Source: Rhizobium sp. ACO-34A | GTDB lineage: Bacteria > Pseudomonadota > Alphaproteobacteria > Rhizobiales > Rhizobiaceae | Reading direction: 5' to 3' | Assembly: GCA_002600635.1 (NCBI GenBank) | Contig: CP021371.1 | Location: 1,367,001-1,431,000, forward strand | DNA: 64,000 nt | Part shown: piece by piece, positions 17,615 to 26,500 of the stretch | Layout: the number at the start of each line of letters is the position of its first letter | Position numbering within the stretch: position 1 is the first letter of the stretch | Notes under the pieces: model-generated | Told to the model about the DNA's origin: nothing | The model's database searches: none | The model's input: the letters and a program-made list of their open reading frames with translations, nothing else | Program-made: the position numbers and the translations under genes

Positions 17615-18988
17615 CTATGAGCGCCGGTTGCCCTCGATGGTGAGGTGCAAGAAGCTTTCCTTTCCGTCGATAAGTTCGCCGGTCGCCTTGTCGTTCCAGC
17701 GATAGCCGAGGATGGCCCCGGCCGGGGCCTCGGAGATGATGTTGCCGGAAATCACGACGTCGCCGGAGCCATCGACCACCGAAACGGCGATGCCGGCATG
17801 GCCGGCCTTACGGATCACGTTGCCCGAGGCGACGATGTTGCGCAGATACGGACCCCAGCCCAGCATCAGCCCCCATTTCGGCGCGCTCTCGACCACATTG
17901 CCGGAAACGACCGCATCGGCCTCGACGGCAATCCCGAACCCGAAGCCCGCGCCGTCATGCACGTAAGGGCCGGTTTCCGAGAGGTTGCGGACGATATTGC
18001 CTGTCACACTCGCAAGCCGGCCGCCCTGATCGAGATTGACGACCAGAATGCCGTTCGCCGCCCCGTCGATGAGGTTATCTGCGATCAAAGCGCCTTCGAA
18101 GGAAAATTCCGCATAGATGGCGGTTTCGCCTGAGCGGAAGCACTGGTTGCCGTTGATCGTGGCATTGGAGGCGGAATTCGCCCTGATCGCCGAAAAGGCG
18201 CAGTCGGAGACATGATTGCCGCTGACCATCACATTGTCGGCGCGAAAGAGGTTGATGCCGTTGCCGTTCTGCCCGGTGCCGCCGTCACGCGCGCCGATCC
18301 GGGCGATGCGGTTGCCGGTGACCATGGCTCCGTCCTCGCCCCTGGTCCAGCGATGCACGAGGATGCCGCCATTGCCGCAGTCGGCGATTTCATTGTCCGC
18401 AAAGGCCATAGCCTTCGTCTCTACGGCCATGATGGCCGCGCCGCCTGCGCCGGTGATGCGGCTGCGTTCCAGCCGCCCGCCGCAGCGTTCGAACTGAATG
18501 CCGTGCTTGCGGCTGCCTGTGATCGCGCAGTCGCTGATCCTGACATCGCCGACCCCGCGAAAGGCGGCGAGCGCTTCAGTATAGTCGCCGAGCCAGCGGT
18601 TCGCGCCATCGAGCGAGATCCCGTTGAGCGATACATGCTTCAGGTCACGGGCGGACAGGAGATGCCCTTCGCCGCCATAGGAGAGCAGGGTAAGGCCCGG
18701 CACGCCGGAAAGCTGCGTGCCTTCCCGGAGTTCGATATTGGAAACCCTGTAGGTGCCGGCCGGCAGGAAGATCGGCTGGCCGCTGGCCGCAGCCGCATCG
18801 ATCAGCGCCTGCAGCTTGCGGCTCTGGTTGTCGGTGGCGCCCGGCAGGATGCCGGTTTCGCCTGCATCGATTGCGCCGCGAAGATCGGCCTGTGCCAGCA
18901 ACTGCGCCTTGGCAAGGGCAGGGCGCAGCGGACCGATCGCCATCAAGGCGGCCGAAAGCCCCGTCATCACCATGCGTCGCTGCAACAT
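17615..18988 (-). CDS. TAT-exported repeat protein, TIGR03808 type (parallel beta-helix)
   Basis: A 457-residue protein. It starts MLQRRMVMTGLSAALMAIG, a twin-arginine-like signal, with processing likely after ALA near residue 26. The body is built from pectate-lyase-like coils with repeated G-N-x-I / S-G-N motifs (VTGNRIARIG, VSGNHVSDCA, INGNQCFRSG, VSGNVVESAP, ASGNVIRKAG, ISGNIISEAP), giving a right-handed beta-helix. ATG at 18988 is preceded by AGGAG. This is a rhizobial periplasmic family of unknown function. It converges with the LysE gene. Confidence 0.88.
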   Translation of the reverse strand: MLQRRMVMTGLSAALMAIGPLRPALAKAQLLAQADLRGAIDAGETGILPGATDNQSRKLQALIDAAAASGQPIFLPAGTYRVSNIELREGTQLSGVPGLTLLSYGGEGHLLSARDLKHVSLNGISLDGANRWLGDYTEALAAFRGVGDVRISDCAITGSRKHGIQFERCGGRLERSRITGAGGAAIMAVETKAMAFADNEIADCGNGGILVHRWTRGEDGAMVTGNRIARIGARDGGTGQNGNGINLFRADNVMVSGNHVSDCAFSAIRANSASNATINGNQCFRSGETAIYAEFSFEGALIADNLIDGAANGILVVNLDQGGRLASVTGNIVRNLSETGPYVHDGAGFGFGIAVEADAVVSGNVVESAPKWGLMLGWGPYLRNIVASGNVIRKAGHAGIAVSVVDGSGDVVISGNIISEAPAGAILGYRWNDKATGELIDGKESFLHLTIEGNRRS

Positions 18989-19222
18989 GCCGTCTCCTGT
19001 TTACTGTCCGGAACCTGGCGGAAACGACGGTGCGCGGCAAGCAAAGCCGCCAATCAGGGTTAAGACCGGGCACGGCGCAAAGCTTGGACAAGGGCATTCC
19101 GGCTTCGTCGAGCTGCGACAAAAACGCCATTTCACGTTGCCGTGAAGCGGTTTGCGCCAGATCAATGCTGTGTTGCAAAGAAAGCATAGTTTCAATTTTA
19201 GCGATGAACGATGGAGGGTCGG

Positions 19223-19426
19223 ATGTTTCGTCTCGCAGCAGTCTTGTATATTCTCTGTGCCACGGTCCTGGGCGGAGGTGCCGTTACAGCGGTATTGGCA
19301 ATGCGCATGATGGAGCCATGGCAGATCGCCGGCGCTTTCATCGCGGGTTGCCTGCTGGCCCTGCCGATTGCGGCGGTTCTGGGGAAGAAGATCTATACCG
19401 CGATGAAACCTCGTGCCCTGGCCTGA
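19223..19426 (+). CDS. small two-pass membrane protein, function unknown
   Basis: About 67 residues, starting MFRLAAVLYILCATVLGGG, with two hydrophobic helices (about 5-28 and 35-56) and a basic tail. The ATG at 19223 has GGAGG 5 nt upstream, better than the ATG at 19211, which would put the ribosome site inside the gene. Similar small hydrophobic proteins are widespread in rhizobia. Confidence 0.7.
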   Translation: MFRLAAVLYILCATVLGGGAVTAVLAMRMMEPWQIAGAFIAGCLLALPIAAVLGKKIYTAMKPRALA

Positions 19427-19641
19427 TTTTCAGCCTCGTGGCGGGGGCTGAAAGAACAGGCCCCGAATACTGGCCCCGAATACAGGCATCGCATACGGAA
19501 TGACACGAGGAACAAACGGGCGCGTTCAGCTTGCTGGCGTCTCTTTAGGCGGACTGGCGACAGCATATCGTGGCTGCCAACGCGCCCGGCTCCGGCCGGC
19601 CTTCTTGGGGGAGGGTCGGCCGGGACACTTTCCCGCCGATT

Positions 19642-19907
19642 AGGGTCAAAACTCAATCAGGATAGGCGTTCTGCGCGTCGCACCTTGGGCCTGAGTAGGA
19701 GGAAAGGTGCAGGAAATGCGGATCATTTTCAAACCTTTACGACGCACGCAGGCCCAAGATGCGACGCGCCCGAAGGGTTGGTCAGGATGGGCCGCCTGAT
19801 CGCAAACAATGCTCGGCAAGGCCACCCGGCCTTACCTTGCGCTTGTTCGCTTCCATTCAATCCCATCCTGACCAACAGAACGCCTATCCTGATTGAGTTT
19901 TGACCCT
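19642..19907. mobile_element. miniature inverted-repeat element, copy 1 (266 bp)
   Basis: Ends are perfect inverted repeats of about 32 bp (AGGGTCAAAACTCAATCAGG... and its complement). A second copy of equal length lies at 36573-36838. Inside are nested palindromes: CTTGGGCCTG/CAGGCCCAAG, GGTCAGGATGGG/CCCATCCTGACC and AAGGCC/GGCCTT. A 72-codon frame spans it but behaves as non-coding. It fills most of the 598-bp gap 19427-20024; 19427-19641 itself shows only a GGCCCCGAATAC tandem pair at about 19460-19484. Confidence 0.8.
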
Positions 19908-19911
19908 AAAG

Positions 19912-20010
19912 CATTTCCAGCAAAAGTGTGTCGCGGTTTTGCGTACGGAAATGCGTAAAAACAAAGAAGGCAGAGGGTTTTCGCGGTTCGGAGAAACGCG
20001 GAAACGTTTT
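19912..20010. repeat. short extragenic repeat ('CCAGCAAAAGTG' class)
   Basis: Contains CATTTCCAGCAAAAGTGTG, CGGTTTTGCGTACGGAAATG and a GGTTTTCGCGGTTCGGAGAA tail. It matches the copy at 62936-63050 closely over its full length. Confidence 0.75.
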
Positions 20011-20024
20011 AGCGATAAATTGAT

Positions 20025-20600
20025 TTATTCGCGGGAGGCAGACCTTGCCGTTCCATAAGCCATATCATCATCCGCGGCCTGATCCCCGGTTTCCGCCTCG
20101 AACTGCTGCAGCCGATGGTCGAAGCCGTTGATGAACCTGTCGTAGAGTTCGGCGAAACGTTCGACATCGTCTTTGGGCCAGCCTGAAACGATCTCCCGGA
20201 TCGTCTCGCGCTTCACCTCGTCCAGTTTGTCCAGAAATTCCTGCCCGAGCGGCGTGATCACCACGATCGTGCGCCGGGCGTCCTCCTGAGAGGCCTCGCG
20301 CCTGAGGAGACCCTGCCGCACCAGATCCGCGACGATCCGGCTGGAGCGGGAAGGATCGACGCGCAACTGCTCGGCGATGGCGCCGATCGTCACTTCCTGT
20401 CCGTCCCCGAGCCTCCGCACCATGGCGATGACGTCGAGATGGGATAGCTCCATGCTCGCGCCGACCCGGCTGATCGCCAATTTGCCGATGAAGCGGCGGC
20501 CGATCATCAGCCGCATGCGCCCCATCGAGCGGCCGATGAGGGTGATCGTTTCGTCTATCGCGGGCTCCTGCGAGCCGGTCTGGTCGGTCCTGTCGTTCAT
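20025..20600 (-). CDS. MarR-family repressor of the adjacent MFS exporter
   Basis: About 191 residues with the winged helix-turn-helix in the middle (TIGAIAEQLRVDPSRSSRIVADLVRQGLLRR, then DARRTIVVITPLG for the wing). It is divergent from the MFS gene across a short spacer with an inverted repeat, the usual layout for a drug-responsive repressor. The start is taken as ATG 20600; in-frame alternatives lie up to 20627. The acidic C-terminal tail (about 25 residues) is variable. Confidence 0.87.
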   Translation of the reverse strand: MNDRTDQTGSQEPAIDETITLIGRSMGRMRLMIGRRFIGKLAISRVGASMELSHLDVIAMVRRLGDGQEVTIGAIAEQLRVDPSRSSRIVADLVRQGLLRREASQEDARRTIVVITPLGQEFLDKLDEVKRETIREIVSGWPKDDVERFAELYDRFINGFDHRLQQFEAETGDQAADDDMAYGTARSASRE

Positions 20601-20649
20601 CCCCATTCCATAGCAGAGATGCGCCAAAGCTCAAAGCGATTTGATGCTG

Positions 20650-20673
20650 TTGTCATATATGTGCGATTGACAA
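20650..20673. promoter_or_regulatory. candidate MarR operator
   Basis: TTGTCA-N12-TGACAA is an exact 6-bp inverted repeat between the MarR gene and the MFS gene, placed to control both. Confidence 0.55.
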
Positions 20674-20724
20674 ATATTTGCGAAAGTCACATAAACTGAC
20701 GATCCTCAATCCGGAGCCCCCTTC

Positions 20725-22272
20725 ATGGATGTGAAATCCCCGCAGAAGCCCGCCGCCGAGGCGGCGCGAGCAGAGCTCTTCGTTCCGCTGGTGCCGGACC
20801 CGCGGTTGCGTCTTTTCGTGTTTCTGCTGCTTCTGACGTCGATGTTCATGGCGACTCTCGACAACCAGATCGTCTCCACCGCGCTGCCGACCATCGTCGG
20901 CGAGTTCGGCGAACTGGAACGCTTCGCCTGGGTCGGCTCGGCATACCTGCTGACGACCAGCGCCGTCATGCCGCTCTATGGCAAGCTCGGCGATCTCTTC
21001 GGCCGCAAATACGTCATCATGGCCGCGGTAGCGATCTTCACCTTCGGCTCGCTCGTCTGCGGCATGGCGATCTCCATGGATACGCTGATCGCCGCCCGCG
21101 TCCTGCAGGCACTTGGCGGCGGCGGCATCATGGTGTCGATCTTCTCGATCAATGCCGATCTTTTCGAGGCGCGCGAACGCGCCCGCTACCAGAGCTATAC
21201 CAGCCTCGTGCTGATGGCGTCCGGTGCTGTCGGCCCCGTTCTCGGCGGCACGCTGAGCGACCTGTTCGGCTGGCGCTCGATCTTCCTCGTCAACCTGCCG
21301 ATCGGCATCCTCGTGCTCTGCGGGCTGGCGTTCCTCCTGCCTTATCGCAAGCCTCACCGCCGTCCGAAGATCGACTATGCCGGAGCTCTGCTTCTGGCCG
21401 GCGCGGTTGCAAGCGTCGTGCTGTGGGCTGACAGCGCCCAGATCTTCGGCTCGCTGATCGCGCCGGAAAGCCTTGCCGTCGTCGCTTTCGGTGTTATCTG
21501 CGCGCTCGGCTGGGTTTTCGTCGAGCGTCGCGTCGATGAACCCGTGGTTCCCCTTTCGCTGTTTGCCAATCCCACGGTCAATCTGCTGCTCGTCATTTCG
21601 CTGGTATCGGGCGCGATCGGCATCGGCTCGGTGAACTACGTGGCGCTCTTCCTGCAGACGACCACCGGCCTGTCGCCGACGGTCGCCGGCCTGTTCTTCA
21701 TCGCGCTCACCGGCGGCATTGCCACGGGCTCGCTGGCTGCCGGTCGTGTGATCTCGCATACCGGCCTCTACAAGCCCTTCGCCATAGCCTCCACTGCAAC
21801 CGGTGTCGTCAGCATGGCCATCTTCAGCCAGTTGCATGCCGGCACGCCGCTCTTCTTCATCGCCGCCGTCATGCTGCTCCAGGGCATCGGCGTCGGCATC
21901 GGCCAGCAGGTGCCGGTGGTCGGCGTGCAGAATACCGTATCGCGCGGCGATGTCGGTGCCGCGACCGGAACGGTGACGCTCACCCGCATGTCGGGGGCGG
22001 CGATTGCCATCTCGATCTACGGGGCCATCATCAGCTCTCATCTCGCCCGGGCGTCCATCGAACTGCCGGGCGGCGTGGATTTCCGTGAACTGACCCCGCG
22101 TGTTCTCGCATCCCTGCCGGATGCGACTCGCGCCGCGATCGCCGAGGTCTATGCCGACGCTTTCTTCCCGCTGTTCCTGACGGCATCCGGAATGATCGGG
22201 CTCGGTCTCATCGCCTCGATCATGCTGAAAAACATACGTTTGCCAGTCGGCGGAAAGGCTGGAAGGGGCTGA
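20725..22272 (+). CDS. MFS drug exporter, DHA2 (14-TM) family
   Basis: A 515-residue inner-membrane antiporter with 13-14 hydrophobic segments. Signatures are LDNQIVSTALPTIVGEFG in the first helix, GKLGDLFGRKYV in the loop 2-3 motif A, and GGTLSDLFGWRSIFLVNLPIG in motif C, as in EmrB/QacA-like exporters. The divergent MarR repressor and its palindrome suggest induction by a toxic substrate, which cannot be named. A 749-codon open frame on the opposite strand is a codon-bias shadow. Confidence 0.92.
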   Translation: MDVKSPQKPAAEAARAELFVPLVPDPRLRLFVFLLLLTSMFMATLDNQIVSTALPTIVGEFGELERFAWVGSAYLLTTSAVMPLYGKLGDLFGRKYVIMAAVAIFTFGSLVCGMAISMDTLIAARVLQALGGGGIMVSIFSINADLFEARERARYQSYTSLVLMASGAVGPVLGGTLSDLFGWRSIFLVNLPIGILVLCGLAFLLPYRKPHRRPKIDYAGALLLAGAVASVVLWADSAQIFGSLIAPESLAVVAFGVICALGWVFVERRVDEPVVPLSLFANPTVNLLLVISLVSGAIGIGSVNYVALFLQTTTGLSPTVAGLFFIALTGGIATGSLAAGRVISHTGLYKPFAIASTATGVVSMAIFSQLHAGTPLFFIAAVMLLQGIGVGIGQQVPVVGVQNTVSRGDVGAATGTVTLTRMSGAAIAISIYGAIISSHLARASIELPGGVDFRELTPRVLASLPDATRAAIAEVYADAFFPLFLTASGMIGLGLIASIMLKNIRLPVGGKAGRG

Positions 22273-22350
22273 AGATTGCGCGGAGGAAAGCTTCGCGCCA
22301 GCCGCGTTTGCCAATGTGCCGGAAATTCTGTCGGCTAGAAACGGTGAATC

Positions 22351-23178
22351 ATGGTGTCTCGGCCTTCTTCCATGCGGTCCTCTTCGCGTTCCGCACTCGT
22401 CTTGCGGGCTCTCGGCCTTTCCGTCAGCGGGCTTGCGCTTTCCGGCCTGTCGGGCTGCCTGTTCGTGACCGATACGAGCCGGATGAACGTCGACGTCTTT
22501 CAGGACGAGGTCGCTCCGGTCTATTACGATCCGGCCCGCGTTCAGCCGGCCGCCACCCAGCCGGTGCCGCAGAAGCGCGAGCTGTACCAGACGCAATTCC
22601 ACCAGACCTACGGCCTGCCGGTCACCAATCCGTTGCACAAGGCGGTCTACGGCCTCATCAGCGATGAAGGCCACACGCTGCCGGAAATCCCGCTCGATCG
22701 CGTCGACGCCCGTTACCTGCGCCAGGAAGTGAGCTACCAGACGGCGGAGGCTCCCGGCACCATCGTCGTCGATACCAAGGCGCGCTTCCTCTACCTCGTG
22801 CAGGCCAACGGCAAGGCGATCCGCTACGGTGTCGGCCTCGGCCGAGACGGTTTCGCATGGTCGGGCCGTGGCGTGATCGAAATGAAGCGGAAGTGGCCGC
22901 ACTGGACGCCGTCCAACGAGATGGTCGAGCGCCAGCCCGACCTACGCAGCGTTTCCGCCGAGCGCGGCGGTGCTGTGGCCGGCCTCAACAATCCGCTCGG
23001 TGCCCGCGCGCTCTACATTTACCAGAACGGCAAGGACACGCTTTACCGTGTGCACGGCACGCCCGACTGGCAGTCGGTCGGCAAGGCAACGTCCTCCGGC
23101 TGCGTGCGCATGTTCAATCAGGACGTGATCGACCTTTACGACCGCGTCGGCGCCAAGGCCCAGATCGTCGTCATCTGA
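22351..23178 (+). CDS. L,D-transpeptidase (YkuD domain), lipoprotein-like
   Basis: A 275-residue cell-wall enzyme that would form 3-3 crosslinks or attach proteins to peptidoglycan. A hydrophobic signal with a lipobox-like LSGLSGC ends near residue 36. The YkuD domain (about 135-275) begins PGTIVVDTKARFLYLV and ends with HGTPDW...SSGCVRMFNQDVIDLYDRV, holding the catalytic His and Cys. The gene at 25058-25795 is a close paralogue with the same architecture. It stands alone downstream of the MFS gene. Confidence 0.92.
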   Translation: MVSRPSSMRSSSRSALVLRALGLSVSGLALSGLSGCLFVTDTSRMNVDVFQDEVAPVYYDPARVQPAATQPVPQKRELYQTQFHQTYGLPVTNPLHKAVYGLISDEGHTLPEIPLDRVDARYLRQEVSYQTAEAPGTIVVDTKARFLYLVQANGKAIRYGVGLGRDGFAWSGRGVIEMKRKWPHWTPSNEMVERQPDLRSVSAERGGAVAGLNNPLGARALYIYQNGKDTLYRVHGTPDWQSVGKATSSGCVRMFNQDVIDLYDRVGAKAQIVVI

Positions 23179-23235
23179 CGGCAACCTAGCCGTCTCGCAA
23201 GGGGCGGCAGCGGCTCTCCGCCTCCCGGCTTGCCC

Positions 23236-24465
23236 TCAGAGAAGGGCGAGCCCCATACCTCCTGCCGCCAGCAGCGCCACGACGATCCATGGCGGCGTCT
23301 TCCACACCACCAGAAGCAGGAAGCCGGCGAGCGCCAGCGCGAAATCGCGCGGCTCGAGGATCGCGCTTGTCCAGACCGGACTGTAGAGAGCCGCTCCTAG
23401 AATGCCGACCACGGCGGCATTCGCGCCGCGCATCGCGGCCTGCGTCAGCGGTCTGCGGCGAAATTGATCCCAGAACGGCAGCGCACCGAGAAGAAGCAGG
23501 AAGCCCGGCAGGAAGATCGCGACAAGCGCGATGGCAGCTCCGAAGAAACCATGCGGTGCCGGTCCCGAAACGGCACCCAGATAGGCCGCGAAGGTGAAGA
23601 GCGGCCCCGGAACCGCCTGCGCCGCTCCATAGCCGGCGAGAAAATCACCGGCGCCGACCCAGCCTCGGTCGACCACTTCAGCCTGCAGCAGCGGCAGCAC
23701 CACATGGCCGCCGCCGAAGACGAGGGAGCCGGCGCGATAGAACGCGTCGAACAGCGAAAGCCCTTGGATCCCGACAGTCGAGGCGACCACCGGCAGCAGC
23801 GCGAGCAGCAGGCAAAAGGCCACGAGACAGGCCGCACCGAAACGCCGCGATATTCGAAATGAAAGATGCCCGGTCGTGGCGGAGGTGCCGTTGCGACAGA
23901 GCAGCAGACCGGCAATTCCCCCGATGGCGATCGCTCCGATCTGGCTGGCGGCGGTTCCCGAAAACACCACGATCAGTACTGCCGCAAGCGCGATGCCCGC
24001 GCGCTCGCGATCCGGCGTCAGGCTCTTCGCCATGCCCCAAACCGCCTGCGCCACCACGGCCACGGCCACGATCTTCAATCCGTGCAGCAGGCCGCTTCCG
24101 GCCGGGCCGCCGAAGGCCGTCGCGGCCATGGCAAAGGCAATGAGCAGCAATGCGGAAGGCAGCGTGAAAGCCGCCCATGCGGCCAGCGCCCCGAGCGGCC
24201 CGCCGCGCAGAAGGCCGAGCGCAAAGCCCACCTGGCTCGACGCCGGTCCCGGCAGGAACTGACAGAGCGCCACGAGATCGCCATAGCCGGCCTCGTCGAT
24301 CCATTTGCGCCGTACCACGAGTTCGTCGCGGAAATAGCCGAGATGAGCGATCGGACCGCCGAAGGAGGTCAGGCCGAGCTTGAGGAAGGCCCGGAACACT
24401 TCTCCCGGCGTACCCTGCGGACGCTCAGTGACGGCTTCATTCATGGTTTCAGCCGATGACTTCAC
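23236..24465 (-). CDS. chrA: chromate transporter ChrA (two-domain CHR family)
   Basis: A 409-residue inner-membrane exporter with two homologous CHR halves. The first half contains the signature LTSFGGPIAHLGYFRDELV and CQFLPGPASSQVGFALG; the second has GSLVFGGGHVVLPLL and YGAAQAVPGPLFTFAAYLG. Full-length chromate efflux proteins are about 390-450 residues, so it is complete. The GTG at 24465 has GGGAG 8 nt upstream and overlaps the PadR gene by 17 nt; ATG at 24444 is the alternative. It is co-transcribed with the PadR regulator. Confidence 0.92.
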   Translation of the reverse strand: MKSSAETMNEAVTERPQGTPGEVFRAFLKLGLTSFGGPIAHLGYFRDELVVRRKWIDEAGYGDLVALCQFLPGPASSQVGFALGLLRGGPLGALAAWAAFTLPSALLLIAFAMAATAFGGPAGSGLLHGLKIVAVAVVAQAVWGMAKSLTPDRERAGIALAAVLIVVFSGTAASQIGAIAIGGIAGLLLCRNGTSATTGHLSFRISRRFGAACLVAFCLLLALLPVVASTVGIQGLSLFDAFYRAGSLVFGGGHVVLPLLQAEVVDRGWVGAGDFLAGYGAAQAVPGPLFTFAAYLGAVSGPAPHGFFGAAIALVAIFLPGFLLLLGALPFWDQFRRRPLTQAAMRGANAAVVGILGAALYSPVWTSAILEPRDFALALAGFLLLVVWKTPPWIVVALLAAGGMGLALL

Positions 24466-24748
24466 GAAACAGCTCCCTGGCCTTTTCCCTTGCCATGTCC
24501 AGCGCGGCGATCCCGTAGGGCGTGGCGTTGTAGATCCTGCGATGCGTGCGCCCGATCTTCTCGGTGCGGGAGATGAGGTAACCCTTCCTCTCCATGGAAT
24601 GCAGCATGGGATAGAGCGTGCCGGCGCTCACCCTGTAGCCGTGATGCGCCAGTTCCTCGATCATCCACAAACCATGCAGGTCGCCCTCGGCAGCGTGATG
24701 CAGCACATGCAACCGGATGAAGCCTGAGAGAAGCTCCTGATGTTCCAT
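24449..24748 (-). CDS. PadR-family regulator upstream of chrA
   Basis: A 99-residue PadR protein: an N-terminal winged helix with AEGDLHGLWMIEELAHHGYRVSAGTLYPMLHSMERKGYL and a short C-terminal helix. ATG at 24748 with GGTGG 8 nt upstream. It overlaps chrA, so the pair forms an operon likely repressed by its own product and perhaps responsive to chromate. The chromate link is inference. Confidence 0.88.
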   Translation of the reverse strand: MEHQELLSGFIRLHVLHHAAEGDLHGLWMIEELAHHGYRVSAGTLYPMLHSMERKGYLISRTEKIGRTHRRIYNATPYGIAALDMAREKARELFREVIG

Positions 24749-24771
24749 TTTCCACCATGAATGGTACTGCA

Positions 24772-24797
24772 CTCGAAATACGATATCGAAATTCGAG
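24772..24797. promoter_or_regulatory. candidate PadR operator
   Basis: CTCGAAATACGATATCGAAATTCGAG has CTCGAA... / ...TTCGAG ends and lies 24 bp before the PadR start. The rest of the 309-bp gap to 25057 shows only ordinary sequence with no RNA gene or palindrome seen. Confidence 0.4.
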
Positions 24798-25057
24798 AGC
24801 AATATCCCGTACCGTCATGACACCGGTATGAATGGTTTTTCCGGGACGGAATTGGGGTGAGGGGGCGCTCTGCGATGCGCATGCGATGCACATGCGCATC
24901 GCCTCATAAAAAATTCGCCCGCCTCTCGCAAAGTTGAGCCGGTCTTCCGTTGCAAGGTTAATACATTCCTGTTGCATTGCGTGATATGTCGGAACAAACC
25001 GGGTTCGAGCTTCTTGCTCTGCGGTTGTTTCGCGTCGTCTCTGAATAGGAAGTCCCC

Positions 25058-25795
25058 TTGCCCATGTCGTCTTCGCGCAGCTTTTCCCGCCGCTCCTTTC
25101 TGTCATTTTCAGGGTTAGGTGCAGCCAGCCTTCTGGCCGGTTGTGCCTCCACGCGCCCCGTCGTCACCCCCGGCGGTTTCGCCATCAGCTATCGCGGCGG
25201 CCCCGGCAGCCCCGTGGTTGGTTCCCCCATGCAGGCGGGTTCGGCCGAACTCGACGCCATGTATGGCGAGATCTACGACAACGACTTCGTCATTCCCGCC
25301 GTGCCCTACCAGAAGATCGACCCCCGCTATTATCGTCAGCGCGTGGTCGACCCGACCGGCCAGCCGCCCGGCACCATCGTCGTCGATACGCCTTCGCGCT
25401 TCCTCTATCTGGTGGAATCCGGGGGCACCGCCATGCGTTACGGCGTCGGCATCGGCCGTGAGGGCTTTGCATGGCAGGGCGCCGGCGTCATCCAGTGGCG
25501 TCAGAAGTGGCCGAAGTGGACTCCGCCGGATGAAATGATCGGCCGCCAGCCGGAGCTCGCCAAGTATTCCGCCGCCAATGGCGGCATGCCGCCGGGTCTC
25601 AAGAACCCGCTCGGCGCCCGCGCGCTCTACATCTTCCAGAACGGCCAGGACACGCTTTACCGCCTGCACGGTTCGCCGGAATGGAACTCCATCGGCAAGG
25701 CGGTCTCTTCCGGCTGCGTGCGCCTGATGAACCAGGACATCATCGACCTCTACGACCGTGTGCCGAACAAGGCCCGTATCGTCGTCCAGCAGTAA
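25058..25795 (+). CDS. L,D-transpeptidase (YkuD domain), second paralogue
   Basis: A 245-residue paralogue of the enzyme at 22351-23178. The signal region SFSRRSFLSFSGLGAASLLAGC holds both a twin-arginine-like SRRSFLS and a lipobox (LLAGC), suggesting TAT export and lipid anchoring. The YkuD domain starts PGTIVVDTPSRFLYLV and ends HGSPEW...SSGCVRLMNQDIIDLYDRV with the catalytic His and Cys. TTG at 25058 has AGGA at 7 nt; ATG at 25064 is the alternative. The pair brackets padR-chrA. Confidence 0.92.
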   Translation: MPMSSSRSFSRRSFLSFSGLGAASLLAGCASTRPVVTPGGFAISYRGGPGSPVVGSPMQAGSAELDAMYGEIYDNDFVIPAVPYQKIDPRYYRQRVVDPTGQPPGTIVVDTPSRFLYLVESGGTAMRYGVGIGREGFAWQGAGVIQWRQKWPKWTPPDEMIGRQPELAKYSAANGGMPPGLKNPLGARALYIFQNGQDTLYRLHGSPEWNSIGKAVSSGCVRLMNQDIIDLYDRVPNKARIVVQQ

Positions 25796-25891
25796 GCCTG
25801 TCGTTCTCCCGACAGGGAGATCAGCGCCTAGGCGTGCCGCAATCCTTCCTCTCCCCGGCCAAGGGGAGGGGAAGCGGAATGAGCGTTCCAT

Positions 25892-26341
25892 TCAAGAGAG
25901 CGCGTCGAGCTGGTTTTTCAGCATTTTCAGATTGTCGCGCAGGCTTTCCAGTTCGGAGATCGTGCAGCCGGTCGCCTGGCCGATGGCGCGCATGACGCCG
26001 ACGGCCTTGGCCTTCATCGTCCGGCCGCTTTCCGTCAGCGTGATGAAGACCTGACGCTCGTCGATCCTGTCGCGCTGCCGCGTCACGTATCCCGCCTGTT
26101 CCAGCCGCTTGAGCAGCGGCGAAAGCGTGCCTGAATCGAGGCCGAGACGTTCGCCCAGCACCTTCACCTGCAGGCCGTCCTCTTCCCATAACGCCATCAT
26201 CGCGAGATATTGCGGATAGGTCAGGCCGAGCGGCTCCAGCAGCGGCTTGTAGGCCCGCGTGAAGGCGTGCGCAGCACCGTAGAGCGCAAAGCAGATCTGC
26301 CGATCCAGCTTCAGTTCTTTTTCTAGTTCCTTGTCGTCCAT
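25892..26341 (-). CDS. ohrR: organic hydroperoxide-sensing repressor OhrR
   Basis: A 149-residue MarR-family sensor. The reactive cysteine is C17 in [10 protein letters not shown], the family hallmark; peroxide oxidation there releases DNA. The helix-turn-helix has [27 protein letters not shown] with the wing [14 protein letters not shown]. It is divergent from ohr with a clear palindrome between, the standard ohrR-ohr arrangement. Confidence 0.95.
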   Translation of the reverse strand: MDDKELEKELKLDRQICFALYGAAHAFTRAYKPLLEPLGLTYPQYLAMMALWEEDGLQVKVLGERLGLDSGTLSPLLKRLEQAGYVTRQRDRIDERQVFITLTESGRTMKAKAVGVMRAIGQATGCTISELESLRDNLKMLKNQLDALS

Positions 26342-26424
26342 GGCCGATCGAGCCCCTTATCCATGCGCAGTGGAATTGTCGCCAATTCCGATTTCGGAAG
26401 CAATGTGAAAAAAGACAGTTGCAC

Positions 26425-26437
26425 ACAATTTAATTGT
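26425..26437. promoter_or_regulatory. OhrR operator
   Basis: ACAATTTAATTGT is a perfect 13-bp palindrome that fits the known OhrR box (TACAATT-AATTGTA). It lies between the divergent ohrR and ohr genes. Confidence 0.82.
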
Positions 26438-26500
26438 ACGATATATAACTCGCATCGCCAACCCGGTTAACCGGTCAAACCAGCAAAAGGAGCATACGAA

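Noticed and set aside
19685..19903. 72-codon frame in the miniature element, also in copy 2 at 36616-36834
   Set aside because: Most differences between copies change the amino acid, the start is a TTG with no ribosome site, and the frame is explained by the palindromes.
20653..22902. 749-codon open frame on the minus strand
   Set aside because: Covers the MFS gene and part of the transpeptidase gene in antisense; charged low-complexity product typical of shadows.
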